In this document: piece by piece, positions 8,007-18,327 of the stretch
Layout: each line of letters starts with the position of its first letter
Numbering within the stretch: the first letter of the stretch is position 1
NCBI GenBank assembly: GCA_009927575.1
Contig: RFMS01000135.1
Coordinates: 1-50,888, forward strand
Direction of reading: 5' to 3'
DNA: 50,888 nucleotides
DNA from: Actinomycetota bacterium
Lineage (GTDB): Bacteria; Actinomycetota; Actinomycetes; Nanopelagicales; Nanopelagicaceae
Position numbers and translations under genes: made by a program
Notes under the pieces: generated by a model
The model's database searches: none
Seen by the model: the letters and a program-made list of their open reading frames with translations, nothing else
What the model was told of the DNA's origin: nothing

Positions 8007-10489
8007 CTAGTTTGAGCGAATTGTTGCCCCGCAGCGGAGTTCAGCCTCTTTACCTGCCTTCTCGCGCAGCACAGAGACCTCTTCCGCAGTAAGTGTTCGA
8101 TCGTGAGCTCGAAATACCATCGTAAAGGCTAGTGAGATTTTCCCATCTCCTACTTTGTCGTACCGATCAAAGAGCGTGATTGATTCAAGTAAATCGCCAG
8201 CGCCACTTCGAAGCGCTCTCTCTACATCGTGCGCGGAAACTTTGGCATCGACAATCAACGAAATATCTTGAATGGCCGCAGGCATCGTCCATACCGCAGG
8301 CGCTGCTGTGGCAGAGGCAAATGGAAGTGCATCGAGAATGACAACAAATGCACATGCCCTAGGTGGCAATCCATAAGCACTTACCACTCGTGGATGAAGT
8401 TCACCTGCGTGGGCTACTGGTTTACCATCTACGATAAATTCCGCACATCGACCTGGATGCCATGGTGCGAGCTCTGAACTCTTAATTTCAAATGTATTGC
8501 CGCTGCTACGAATAATTTCAGCAGCACAATCAATCGCATCGCTCCATTCAGCGCTTCGTCCTTTGCCCCACCAACCGCTCAATGAATACTCGCCGGCGAG
8601 AATTCCACCGACATGAATTGGTTGCTGGGGAACGCTGGCATAAATCTCACGAATTTGATCTGCAGTTGGACGTTGCTTGACTCCCACCGTTGGTGCTGGT
8701 GAAGTTCCCTTGATGTTTCGGAAAATTGCTCCAATTTCAAAGATAGCAATCGATTTCTCACCTCGATTGATATTTAGCGACGCAGCAGCGAGTAAACCTG
8801 GCGTTAAATGCGTACGTAGGTATGGAGTTTCAGCCGACATTGGATTGGCTATTGCAAAAGTTTTCGCGCGATCTCCTGTAAAGCCGAGCAAAGCATTAGT
8901 TTCTGCGCTAACAAATGGATACGTCTGAACTTCGGTAAAACCTTGATGTGCGAGGTGGAGTGCAACTTCTCGCTTGCGCTTCTGCATCTGTGTTAAACCA
9001 GAGTGTGTTAAACCAGAGCCACTGCCGATCTTTACATCTGGCATCAGCGATGGAATCGCGTCATAACCAAATACTCGCGCTACCTCTTCAGCAAGATCTG
9101 CCATCATGGTGAGATCTGGTCGCCACGAAGGCGGTTGCACGCTCCAACGTGAGCTCTTACCTGTTGAATCAATGACGCAGCCAACTCCTGTTAGCGCTTT
9201 TTAATATCACTATCGCCGTACTCGTGGCCTACTAATTGGGAGATTTCTTGTGGGTTAAGTTCAATGGCGGAAGATTTTTTCACCGAACCCGCTGTAGCAG
9301 TTCCAACAAATTGAGCTCCTGCATATGCAATTAAGAGTTCGGCCGCTCTTGCAGAGGCAAACGAAGTAAGTAATGGATCGACTCCCCGCTCAAAACGACG
9401 AGACGCTTCCGACGAGAGAATATGCGAGCGAGAATTTTTCGCTACAACGCTGGCATAGAAATGGGCCGCTTCAATGGCGACAGATTGTGTGTCATCTCGC
9501 ACTTCAGAGTCAGCCCCGCCCATCGTTCCAGCAATAGCAAGTGGCTTTGAATCATCAGAAATCACTAAGTTCTCTGGTGAGAGTTTTCGTTTCTGTCCAT
9601 CAAGTGTTTCTAGCGTTGCAAAATCTTTAGCTCGTCGAACTCGAATGCTGCCATCAATTTTCGCAGTATCAAATGCGTGAAGTGGTTGACCAATTTCAAG
9701 CATGACGTAATTAGTAATATCGACTGCGATTGAGATTGATCGCATGCCGCATTGTTGAAGCCGTCGCTGCATGAACCACGGAGTTGCTGCTATCGCATTG
9801 ATATTCGACAGGGTTCTCAGATGGATAACTTCTGCACCCGTTGGATCATCGATAGCTACCGGAACTGGTGAACCGTTTTCGCGTAACGAAATCTCACGCT
9901 CAGCTGGATCTTTAAAAGTCACATGTAACGCATCGGCAATTTCTCGAGCCGCACCTCGCAATGACATGGCATAACCACGATCTGGGTTTACTGAGATATC
10001 GATTACTGGATCATCGATAGTGAGAGCCTGTAACGCATCAGCGCCAATGGCAATCTCTGAATCCGGCACAACCATAATTCCGGAGTGATCTTCTGAGAGA
10101 CCCAATTCGCGCGCCGAGCAGATCATGCCGTTAGATGTTTTTCCATACGTTTCGCGAGCGCTAATTGCAAAATTGCCAGGTAGAACTGCGCCGGGCAAGG
10201 CAACAACAACTTTATCTCCAACTTTAAAATTCGTGGCGCCGCAGATAACAAATCGATGTTCTTTCTCCGCGCAATCCAATTCAACATATCGAATTGGCTT
10301 CTTATGTCCGCTTAATTCTTCAATAGCAACAACACGGCCAATCACAAGTGGGCCAGTAATTGCTTCCGCCGGATTTTCGACACCCTCTACTTCAAATCCT
10401 CGTTGAATGAAAAGTGAACAAATCTCTTCGACAGTTATCTCTTTCGGAATATCTACGAATTCTCGGAGCCAAGAGAAAGGAATTTTCAT
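8007..10489 (-). CDS. pheT: Phenylalanyl-tRNA synthetase beta subunit, interrupted by an apparent frameshift near 9205
   Basis: ORF 9191..10489 (MKIPFSWLREFVDIP...DSDIKK) and ORF 8007..9140 (QPPSWRPDLTMMADLAEEVARVFGYD...) are consecutive PheT parts. The bridge KALTGVGCVIDSTGKSSRWSVQPPSWRPD lies in the second frame. Confidence 0.95.
8989..9018 (-). repeat. Perfect 2 x 15-bp in-frame tandem duplication within pheT
   Basis: TGTGTTAAACCAGAG repeated exactly at 8989-9003 and 9004-9018; encodes SGLTHSGLTQ. Confidence 0.95.
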
Positions 10490-11502
10490 CGATGACCCGT
10501 TCCAAATGCTCGAGAAAAACGAACGTCACCTTCAACGATGTCATGCATATCGGCGATTCCGTGCCGAACCATAAGCGTTCGCTCTAGACCCATGCCGAAA
10601 GCGAAACCAGAATATTCATCGGTATCGATTCCACATGCTTGAAGAACTTTTGGATTCACCATGCCACAGCCGCCCCACTCCACCCAGCGACCTTTGTAGA
10701 AGAAATCTACTTCGGCGCTCGGTTCAGTGAAGGGAAAGAACGATGGACGAATTCGAGTAGTTACTTCAGGGCCAAACATTTTCGCAGCAAAGAAATCTAA
10801 AGTTCCTTTGAGATGCGCCATCGTTATTCCTTTATCAATAACTAGCCCCTCAACTTGGTTAAATACTGGCGTATGCGTTGCATCAAGTTCATCAGCTCTA
10901 TACGTGCGACCTGGACAGATAACATAAATTGGCGGTTTGCGATCAAGCATGGTTCGTACTTGAACCGGTGAAGTATGAGTTCGCATCACTAAACCACTTT
11001 CAAGTGGTTCGATAAAAAAGGTATCTTGCATTGTTCTCGCGGGATGATCTGCTGGAATATTGAGCGCATCAAAATTGAGCCAACCGGACTCTAACTCTGG
11101 ACCTTCGGCAACTGTGTAACCGAGACCGACAAAGAGGTCAGAAATTTCATGAGTAAGAATTGTTAGCGGGTGTAAACCACCACGATTAACACGATGAGTA
11201 GGAAGTGTGACATCTACCCGTTCTTCAAGAAGTACTTTTGCATCACGTATTTCCGTAAGTATTCGCTCTCGCTCTGAAAAACTTTGATTAATTTCGGCTC
11301 GAGCTGCGCCAATAACTTTTCCTAACTCCGCACGTTGCGCGGGTTCAAGCCCCCCTAGTCCTTGATTAGCTTTTGCAATCGCTGATTTATCGCCGACAAA
11401 TTTCGATTTAACTTCTTTTAATTCGTCCAGAGTATTCGCGCCGGCTATAGCTGAGAGCGCTGCCGCAAGATCAGATGCGATTGTTTGCGCGTTCAGAGAC
11501 AC
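10486..11502 (-). CDS. pheS: Phenylalanyl-tRNA synthetase alpha subunit
   Basis: 338 aa; RTHTSPVQVRTM, GRTYRADELDATHTPVFNQVEGLV, GFAFGMGLERTLMVRHGI. Confidence 0.97.
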   Translation of the reverse strand: MSLNAQTIASDLAAALSAIAGANTLDELKEVKSKFVGDKSAIAKANQGLGGLEPAQRAELGKVIGAARAEINQSFSERERILTEIRDAKVLLEERVDVTLPTHRVNRGGLHPLTILTHEISDLFVGLGYTVAEGPELESGWLNFDALNIPADHPARTMQDTFFIEPLESGLVMRTHTSPVQVRTMLDRKPPIYVICPGRTYRADELDATHTPVFNQVEGLVIDKGITMAHLKGTLDFFAAKMFGPEVTTRIRPSFFPFTEPSAEVDFFYKGRWVEWGGCGMVNPKVLQACGIDTDEYSGFAFGMGLERTLMVRHGIADMHDIVEGDVRFSRAFGTGHR

Positions 11503-11518
11503 CTCGGAAGTCTACTAA

Positions 11519-12322
11519 TTATGTGCTCAAACTTGCGGAATACAAGACGATGCTTGCTGCGCTAGCAATATTTAAACTTTCTGCTCCGCCAGACATGGGT
11601 ATCGCAACCGTCTGTGCGCGGGATAGTAATTCCGCTGGAAGATCTGATACGCCTCGAGCCTCATTTCCAAAGACCCACATTGCGACGTTTCCTTGCTCTT
11701 TAACAGCGGCTGCGAGTTCGAGTTCCCCAGCGCCATCGGTGACAAAAATCTTTGCGCCACTTATTTCGACAATCTCATGTGGCTCTACATCTTCAAAAAT
11801 TGGTATATGCCATAACGATCCAACTGTTGAACGGACAACCTTCGGACTGAATACATCAACACTTCCAGGTGAGAACATCACCGCGTTACAGCCAAATGCA
11901 TCGGCCGTGCGGATGACAGTTCCCGCGTTGCCTGGATCTTGAATCTGCCAGAAATACGCGATTCGAATCGGGTGCGGTTGGCGAATGTGTGCGAAGAACT
12001 CTGATTTATTGCTTTGTGGAATTTCGCAGAGCGCAAGTACTCCTTGAGGTGTAACCGTGTCAGTCATTGCGGCCATCACTGCATCAGATACGTCGACAAA
12101 ATCGAAATCCTCAGAGATGAGGTTCTCTTCTGCCAGTAATTGTCGTCCATGTTCGGTGACATAGATTGCTTGCGTTGTAATAAGGCTACTCGCAAGCGCC
12201 TCTCGAATAGATTGAAGTCCTTCTGCAACGAAGAGCTTTTCTTGACGACGCGCTTTATTTCCCCGAGAACCTAAAAGAGCCTTCACTCGCTCCACATGGG
12301 GCGAATGAAGGCTCGTAATCAT
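11519..12322 (-). CDS. TrmH/SpoU-family RNA 2'-O-methyltransferase
   Basis: WQIQDPGNAGTVIRTADAFG, WVFGNEARGVSDLPAELL, VAIPMSGGAESLNIASAASIVLY: SPOUT motifs. Confidence 0.93.
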   Translation of the reverse strand: MITSLHSPHVERVKALLGSRGNKARRQEKLFVAEGLQSIREALASSLITTQAIYVTEHGRQLLAEENLISEDFDFVDVSDAVMAAMTDTVTPQGVLALCEIPQSNKSEFFAHIRQPHPIRIAYFWQIQDPGNAGTVIRTADAFGCNAVMFSPGSVDVFSPKVVRSTVGSLWHIPIFEDVEPHEIVEISGAKIFVTDGAGELELAAAVKEQGNVAMWVFGNEARGVSDLPAELLSRAQTVAIPMSGGAESLNIASAASIVLYSASLST

Positions 12323-12331
12323 GAAAGAGTT

Positions 12332-12694
12332 TTAGGAAACTTTCACATTCTTGCGCGCAACTTCTACAAGTTTCGCGAATGCTTTTGGATCATTTGTTGC
12401 TAAGTCAGAAAGAACTCGGCGATCAACTTCAACGCCAGCTGCTTTCAAACCTTGGATAAAACGATTGTAAGTAAGGCCATTAGCGCGGGTGGCCGCGTTA
12501 ATACGAGTGATCCACAGCTGACGGAAATCACCTTTTTTATCTTTACGATCATTAAATGAGTAGACAAGAGAGTGCGTTACTTGCTCTTTCGCTTTGGTGA
12601 AAAGCCGTGAACGTTGTCCACGATATCCACTCGCGCGCTCCAAAATGGTGCGACGCTTCTTCGCTGCGTGTACTCCGCGTTTTACTCGGGCCAT
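12332..12694 (-). CDS. rplT: 50S ribosomal protein L20
   Basis: [39 protein letters not shown]. Confidence 0.98.
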   Translation of the reverse strand: MARVKRGVHAAKKRRTILERASGYRGQRSRLFTKAKEQVTHSLVYSFNDRKDKKGDFRQLWITRINAATRANGLTYNRFIQGLKAAGVEVDRRVLSDLATNDPKAFAKLVEVARKNVKVS

Positions 12695-12706
12695 TTTCGC
12701 TCTCCC

Positions 12707-12904
12707 TTACTTCAAACCTAGTAGGCGCTTTGCTGAAAAAGCGCTTGGTGCTTTTGCTGCTGCATCATTTGTCAATCGACGTGTATGTCGTGATGACTTG
12801 CGCTCAAGGAGGTGACGCTTTCCGGCGCGCTCATGCATAATCTTTCCGCTTCCAGTTACGCGGAAGGTCTTCTTCGCGCCACTATGTGTCTTCATCTTTG
12901 GCAT
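12707..12904 (-). CDS. rpmI: 50S ribosomal protein L35
   Basis: [38 protein letters not shown]. Confidence 0.98.
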   Translation of the reverse strand: MPKMKTHSGAKKTFRVTGSGKIMHERAGKRHLLERKSSRHTRRLTNDAAAKAPSAFSAKRLLGLK

Positions 12905-12954
12905 TTCATCCTCCTGTTTTACTGCTGGTTTCTACAATTAATTCTTTTTTACTA

Positions 12955-13524
12955 TCAGCCTTGTGCTTCTGCTTGCTTTCGAGCGCGCTTTGCTTCCGCA
13001 ACTGCATCGCTCTTTCGCTTTACCGGACCAAGCACCATGGTGAGGCTGCGGCCTTCTTGCTTTGGCGCAAACTCAACAAAAGCAACTTCGGCAACATCTT
13101 CAGCTAATCGCTGCAATAAGCGATAGCCAAGTTCTGGCCGACTCTGCTCTCGTCCGCGAAATTGAACTGTTACCTTCACCTTGTCGCCGCCGAGTAAGAA
13201 CTTTTCGATATGAGCTTTCTTGGTCTCATAATCATGGCTCTCAATTCGGGAGGTCATTCGCATCTCCTTCACCACAATGTGGGTCTGGTTCTGACGAGCT
13301 TCTCGTGCTTTCTGCGCGATTTCGTATTTATATTTTCCGAAATCCATAATTTTGCAGACCGGTGGTTTCGCTTCTGCAGCAATCTCAACGAGATCTAGGC
13401 CGAATTCTTCAGCCATTCGTAGCGCGGAGTCGATGTCGACTACGCCTACTTGCTCGCCTGATGCTCCAATAAGTCGAACTTCCGATTCACGGATTCGATC
13501 ATTGATGCGTGGTTCAGCGCTGAT
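12955..13524 (-). CDS. infC: Translation initiation factor IF-3, probable ATC start
   Basis: [27 protein letters not shown]...; AAGGAA Shine-Dalgarno lies 6 nt upstream of ATC at 13524. The ORF track extends to a TTG at 13563 without a good SD. Confidence 0.93.
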   Translation of the reverse strand: MSAEPRINDRIRESEVRLIGASGEQVGVVDIDSALRMAEEFGLDLVEIAAEAKPPVCKIMDFGKYKYEIAQKAREARQNQTHIVVKEMRMTSRIESHDYETKKAHIEKFLLGGDKVKVTVQFRGREQSRPELGYRLLQRLAEDVAEVAFVEFAPKQEGRSLTMVLGPVKRKSDAVAEAKRARKQAEAQG

Positions 13525-13564
13525 AACAAATTCCTTTCGTTCTTCGTAGAGTGCATGGTTCAAC

Positions 13565-13787
13565 TACTTCTTTTACTTCTTTGATCATTGATTTGATCAT
13601 TGAGTTACTCAGAATTGAAAGATAAAAAGAGAATGGCCGCAAGACATCGCTTTAAGCGATCAAACCAGCTCGCTCATTTAAGGCGACGAAGGTGGGAGCG
13701 GCGCTCCTCTTGATATCGGTCGAAACCGAGTACGCACAGGGTAATAGAAGGCGAACTCAAAGTGAAATTGAGCGTGGAACCTCTTAG
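13565..13787 (-). promoter_or_regulatory. Structured 5' leader of infC-rpmI-rplT (candidate ribosomal protein leader)
   Basis: 223-nt non-coding gap with inverted repeats ATCGCTttaAGCGAT (13646-13660), GGAGCggcGCTCC (13695-13707) and TCGGTcgaaACCGA (13716-13729). Confidence 0.5.
13580..13603 (-). repeat. Perfect 2 x 12-bp tandem duplication in the infC leader
   Basis: TTTGATCATTGA at 13580-13591 and 13592-13603. Confidence 0.95.
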
Positions 13788-14606
13788 TTACGCACCCATT
13801 CCATGAAGGCCACCATCTACATGGATGATCTCGGCCGTGGTTTTTGGAAACCAATCAGAAAGTAAGGCAACGGTCGCCTGCGCTGCTGGAACGGGATCTG
13901 TGACATCCCAATGTAATGGTGCGCGTTCATTCCACACCGATTCAAAATCAGAGAAGCCAGGAATTGATTTTGCAGCCATCGTTCGAATGGGTCCCGCTGC
14001 AACAAGATTGACGCGAACATTTTCTTTACCTAGATCTCGTGCGAGATAACGAGAGGTTGACTCTAGCGCTGCTTTCGCAACTCCCATCCAATCGTATTTC
14101 GGCCAAGCGACTGTGGCATCAAAATCTAATCCAACGATTGAAGCGCCTTGCGGAGTAAAGAGAGGTCGCGCTGCCATCGTTAAAGATTTTAATGAGTAGG
14201 CGGAGATGTGAAGCGCCGTCGCAACATCGCTCCATTCGGTATTGAGAAAATTTCCACCAAGTGCACTTTCTGGCGCAAAACCAATTGAGTGAACAACGCC
14301 ATCGAGATGAGGTGCATGCTCCTTTATTCGAGTAGGTAGCGCGGCAAGGTCGTCATTGTTGGTTACATCAAGTTCAATAACTGGTGCAGGATGTGGCAGA
14401 CGACCTGCAATCCGAGTCGTCAAACTTAGTACTCGACCGTATGAACTGAGAATTACACGCGCACCTTGTTCTTGAGCTAGTCGCGCAATATGAAACGCGA
14501 TTGATGCATCAGTGAGAACGCCTGTCACCAAAATATTTTTTCCGGCCAATAAACCAGAAGTCTGTGATGATGAATTGTTAGCGGCTGAACTCTTTTGATC
14601 TGTCAC
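13788..14606 (-). CDS. fabI: Enoyl-[acyl-carrier-protein] reductase (NADH), InhA/FabI type
   Basis: LLAGKNILVTGVLTDASIAFHIARLAQEQGARVILSS; DWMGVAKAALESTSRYLARDLG; VAAGPIRTMAAKSIPGF. Confidence 0.95.
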   Translation of the reverse strand: MTDQKSSAANNSSSQTSGLLAGKNILVTGVLTDASIAFHIARLAQEQGARVILSSYGRVLSLTTRIAGRLPHPAPVIELDVTNNDDLAALPTRIKEHAPHLDGVVHSIGFAPESALGGNFLNTEWSDVATALHISAYSLKSLTMAARPLFTPQGASIVGLDFDATVAWPKYDWMGVAKAALESTSRYLARDLGKENVRVNLVAAGPIRTMAAKSIPGFSDFESVWNERAPLHWDVTDPVPAAQATVALLSDWFPKTTAEIIHVDGGLHGMGA

Positions 14607-14607
14607 T

Positions 14608-15314
14608 TTATGACCCCATTCCTAATCCACCATCTACAGGTAAAACCGCGCCAGTGATGTACCGAGCACCCTCTGAAGCTAAAAATCCAGCAACTCGAGC
14701 AACCTCATCGCCACTGGCGAATCGACGTAACGGAACCGCTTTTGCGATGTCATCGCGCCGTTCATCGTTGAGTTCTGCTGTCATATCTGTCTCTACAAAT
14801 CCTGGTGCGATGACATTAGATGTAATCCCGCGACTTCCCAATTCTTTCGCCAGGGATTTAGCCATACCTACGATTCCAGCTTTACTCGCGGCATAGTTCA
14901 CTTGTCCTGCCTGCCCCATTGAACCTATGACTGAGCCGATAAAGATCATGCTCCCCCGTTTGATCTTTAACATCCCTTTACTTGCTCGTCGCGCAGTTCG
15001 AAATGCTCCAATGAGATTGGCATTGATCACCGATTCAAAATCATCGTCACTCATACGAAGACTAATCCATCTCGAGTGATGCCCGCATTAGCAACGAGAA
15101 CTTCAACTGGGCCAAATTTTGATTCAATCTCGTCAAAGCCTTTTTCTACGCTTTCGGTTGACGTGACATCCATTGATACAACATCAAATCCTGAAGGTGC
15201 CTGACCTGATCGATTGGTGATGACAACGTGATCACCAAGATCTTTGAAATGCTTGGCAATCGCCAAACCGATTCCACGATTGCCGCCAGTAACGAGGACT
15301 ACACGAGCGGTCAT
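14608..15314 (-). CDS. fabG: 3-oxoacyl-[acyl-carrier-protein] reductase, interrupted by an apparent frameshift near 15060
   Basis: ORF 15051..15314 ([19 protein letters not shown]...NAGITRDGL) and ORF 14608..15054 ([19 protein letters not shown]...[20 protein letters not shown]) form one SDR; junction overlap ATGA. Confidence 0.93.
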
Positions 15315-15406
15315 GTCCCAAATCTATCTGTTACTTTCGCGTAAGAACGCATTCACATGGCGAATATCCGAGAAGCCACTTAAGGTTGAGGAATGAAGGT
15401 TTACCT

Positions 15407-15685
15407 ATGAGCGAAGAACTTCATCGAATCACCTCAGCTCAGGCTGCCCTTAGCGATGATCTACCGGCACGGCAGCGTCGTTATTTTTGGTCGATGATGA
15501 TTCGAACTGTCTGTTTTATTTTGACCATTATCACACCCAGCCCATTTCGTTGGATCTGTTTAGTTGGAGCATTAACTCTCCCCTATATTGCAGTCGTGGT
15601 AGCAAACGCCGGTCGTGAAACCGTTTCTGGGCCATCACAATTACTTCATCGCAGAAATGAGATTTCACGCGCAACTGATGCGTAA
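15407..15685 (+). CDS. DUF3099-like small membrane protein
   Basis: [71 protein letters not shown] resembles the actinobacterial DUF3099 family; ATG at 15407. Confidence 0.75.
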   Translation: MSEELHRITSAQAALSDDLPARQRRYFWSMMIRTVCFILTIITPSPFRWICLVGALTLPYIAVVVANAGRETVSGPSQLLHRRNEISRATDA

Positions 15686-16460
15686 CGCACTCTTCTCGCG
15701 TCGAGCACTTGGATTATCGCTACTCGCAATTCTTCTCATCGCTGGCTGCCTCAAAGCTGCGCTCTGGCAATACCACCGCGGCGTAGATCGCCACGCAGCA
15801 AATGCGCTCATTATTCACAACATCGATCGACCGGCTTTATCCGTGAGTGAATTCAACACATTACTTCAATCGCCACATCCCAAAATTGGAAATTCATTGG
15901 ATTTATCTGCTGAACAATGGCGAACGGTGAGCGTTGAAGGAGTATTCGATGCGAACCATGAAATATTTCTGCGCAATCGGTATATAGATGGTCAATATGG
16001 TTTCGGAGTTCTCACGCTCTTTCGCCTTGAAAGTGGCGAGAACATTTGGATTGATCGAGGGTGGGTTAAAGCAGGTAAAGATGCAACCACGCCACCACAA
16101 ACAATTCCTACAACATCTAACCTCGTAACATTAGAAGGACGATTGAGAACTTTCAGTAGAACAAGTCAGATTCGTGGCAGTTTCTTTGCACTCCCTGGAA
16201 CGAGTAATACTCAGAGTTCGCAATTGAGCCAAAGTTCACAATTAAGTAAATGGAACGCTGCCGAAAACATCAACACTGCCAATTTCTCACTTGATCTCTT
16301 ACGAGCAAGCGATCCAACATTGACACCGCGTTTTCCTAATGAACTTCCGGAACTAAGCGATGGACCGCATATGGCATATGCCTTGCAATGGTTAGTTTTT
16401 GCACTACTCGTTCTGGTCGGACGAGTTCTAATAGTTCGAGAAGATTTACGGCTCGCCTAA
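15678..16460 (+). CDS. SURF1-family cytochrome oxidase assembly protein
   Basis: [98 protein letters not shown] 15678 overlaps the DUF3099 stop. Confidence 0.88.
   Translation: MRNALFSRRALGLSLLAILLIAGCLKAALWQYHRGVDRHAANALIIHNIDRPALSVSEFNTLLQSPHPKIGNSLDLSAEQWRTVSVEGVFDANHEIFLRNRYIDGQYGFGVLTLFRLESGENIWIDRGWVKAGKDATTPPQTIPTTSNLVTLEGRLRTFSRTSQIRGSFFALPGTSNTQSSQLSQSSQLSKWNAAENINTANFSLDLLRASDPTLTPRFPNELPELSDGPHMAYALQWLVFALLVLVGRVLIVREDLRLA
16212..16247 (+). repeat. 2 x 18-nt in-frame tandem repeat within the SURF1 gene
   Basis: CAGAGTTCGCAATTGAGC / CAAAGTTCACAATTAAGT encoding [12 protein letters not shown]. Confidence 0.9.
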
Positions 16461-18311
16461 AGCTTGTCGAGCATATAAATCTGCATACGCGCCACCGCGT
16501 GCGACGAGTTCATCATGTGTTCCACGTTCCACAATTCGACCTTCGGCGAGAACCAGAATTTGATGCGCAGCTCGCACGGTAGAGAGTCGATGTGCAATCA
16601 CGATACTGGTTCGACCTTGTAAGGCTTGCGCGAGAGCTGCTTGCACTAGCGCTTCATTTTCAGAATCAAGGTGCGCAGTAGCTTCATCAAGAATCACGAT
16701 CCGTGGCGATTTCAGAAGTAATCGTGCAATTGCCAACCGCTGTTTCTCGCCACCTGATAATCGGTGGCCACGTTCACCTACGATAGTTTCGAAACCATTG
16801 GGCAATGATTTAATGAGATCCCAAATTTGCGCAGCTTCGCACGCTTGTTGCATTTCAGTTTCTGTTGCATCAGCTTTTGCATATCGGAGATTTTCTGCAA
16901 TTGAAGAATGAAACATATGTGCATCTTGCGTCACCACGCCGATAGTTTCTCGAAGCGAGGCAAGCGTGAGCGAGCGAATATCTTTTCCACCAACTTCGAT
17001 AGACCCTGCGGTGACGTCGTATAGTCGAGGAACTAACGCGCTAATCGTTGTCTTTCCTGCGCCAGATAATCCGACGAGTGCAGTAAGTGTTCCAGGCTGA
17101 ACTGTGAACGAAATTCCTTTGAGAATCTCGCCACTTTGGATGATCTCTGGTTTTGCCGCTGCCTCTAATGAAGCGAGCGAGATCTCATCAGCTTTTGGAT
17201 AAGAAAATTTCACATCCTTAAATTCGATCGCTAATGGCCCATTGATAACTGGCATTGCTTCAGGCGCATCCTTCACCATGGGTTCCAGATCAAGTACTTC
17301 AAAAACTCGCTCAAATGAGACGAGCGCGGTCATAACATCTACTCGTACATTTGAAAGCGCAGTTAATGGTCCATAAAGACGAGCAAGTAGCGCAGTGATT
17401 GCGATGAGAGTTCCAACAGTCACTGTTTTATTAATTGCTAAATGCCCGCCAATTCCGTAAGCAATTGCCGTCGCAACCGCAGCGATTGATGTGAGTGCGA
17501 TAAAAAATATTCTATTAAGCAGCGCCATCGTAATTCCGATATCAGCGACTTTTCTGGCACGGGATGAAAAATAATGACGCTCTTCTTTTGGATCTCCATA
17601 GAGAGAAACAAGAAGGGCGCCAGAAACATTGAATCGCTCAGTCATTGTCGATGACATCTCGGCGTTGAGATTGAAGGAATCCCGCGTCAGAGATTGGAGT
17701 TTGCGACCAACCCATTTGGTAGGAATGAGAAAGAGTGGCAATAAACAGAGTGCAGCAATCGTGATCTGCCACGAAAGAATCGCCATCGTTGCCCCTACTA
17801 AAACCAAGCTGATGACGTTGCTGACAACTCCTGAGAGAGTCTGTGTAAAAGCTTGTTGTGCACCGATAACGTCGGAGTTAATTCGCGAAATAAGCGCGCC
17901 AGTTTGCGTGCGAGTAAAAAACGCAATGGACTGCCGTTGTACATGTTCAAAGACTCGAGTTCGAAGGTCATAAATCAGGCCTTCTCCGATTCGCGCAGAG
18001 AACCATCGACTAATCATGCTGAGCAGAGCATCGAGAATTGCCAATCCACCAACAGCAAGCGCTAAGACTGTTACAAGATGAGCATCTCCTGGAATCACAC
18101 CTTTATCAATGAGACGTTTCAGCAATAGTGGCGTGGACACTACGAGGAAAGAATCGAGAATCACCGTAACCAAAAAGAAGACGAGCGACGTTTTATATGG
18201 AGTGGCAAAACTGACGATTCGTTTTATGGTGCCTGGTTTAAGTTTCTGATTCTTAACAGACTGATCTTGAGTTAATGTCCGAAAGGACATCCACATTGCA
18301 TGTTGCGACAT
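16446..18311 (-). CDS. ABC transporter, fused permease and ATP-binding (exporter, MsbA/MdlB-like)
   Basis: 621 aa; Walker A GLSGAGKTT, signature LSGGEKQRLAIARLLLKSPRIVILDEATAHLD; N-terminal TM domain. Confidence 0.95.
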   Translation of the reverse strand: MSQHAMWMSFRTLTQDQSVKNQKLKPGTIKRIVSFATPYKTSLVFFLVTVILDSFLVVSTPLLLKRLIDKGVIPGDAHLVTVLALAVGGLAILDALLSMISRWFSARIGEGLIYDLRTRVFEHVQRQSIAFFTRTQTGALISRINSDVIGAQQAFTQTLSGVVSNVISLVLVGATMAILSWQITIAALCLLPLFLIPTKWVGRKLQSLTRDSFNLNAEMSSTMTERFNVSGALLVSLYGDPKEERHYFSSRARKVADIGITMALLNRIFFIALTSIAAVATAIAYGIGGHLAINKTVTVGTLIAITALLARLYGPLTALSNVRVDVMTALVSFERVFEVLDLEPMVKDAPEAMPVINGPLAIEFKDVKFSYPKADEISLASLEAAAKPEIIQSGEILKGISFTVQPGTLTALVGLSGAGKTTISALVPRLYDVTAGSIEVGGKDIRSLTLASLRETIGVVTQDAHMFHSSIAENLRYAKADATETEMQQACEAAQIWDLIKSLPNGFETIVGERGHRLSGGEKQRLAIARLLLKSPRIVILDEATAHLDSENEALVQAALAQALQGRTSIVIAHRLSTVRAAHQILVLAEGRIVERGTHDELVARGGAYADLYARQALGEP

Positions 18312-18327
18312 TAATTAATCTGTTTTT

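Noticed and set aside
16446-18311. ABC exporter as a member of a new resistance or toxin-export module
   Set aside because: No adjacent precursor peptide, immunity gene or regulator; flanked by SURF1 and the suf operon. Substrate cannot be inferred.
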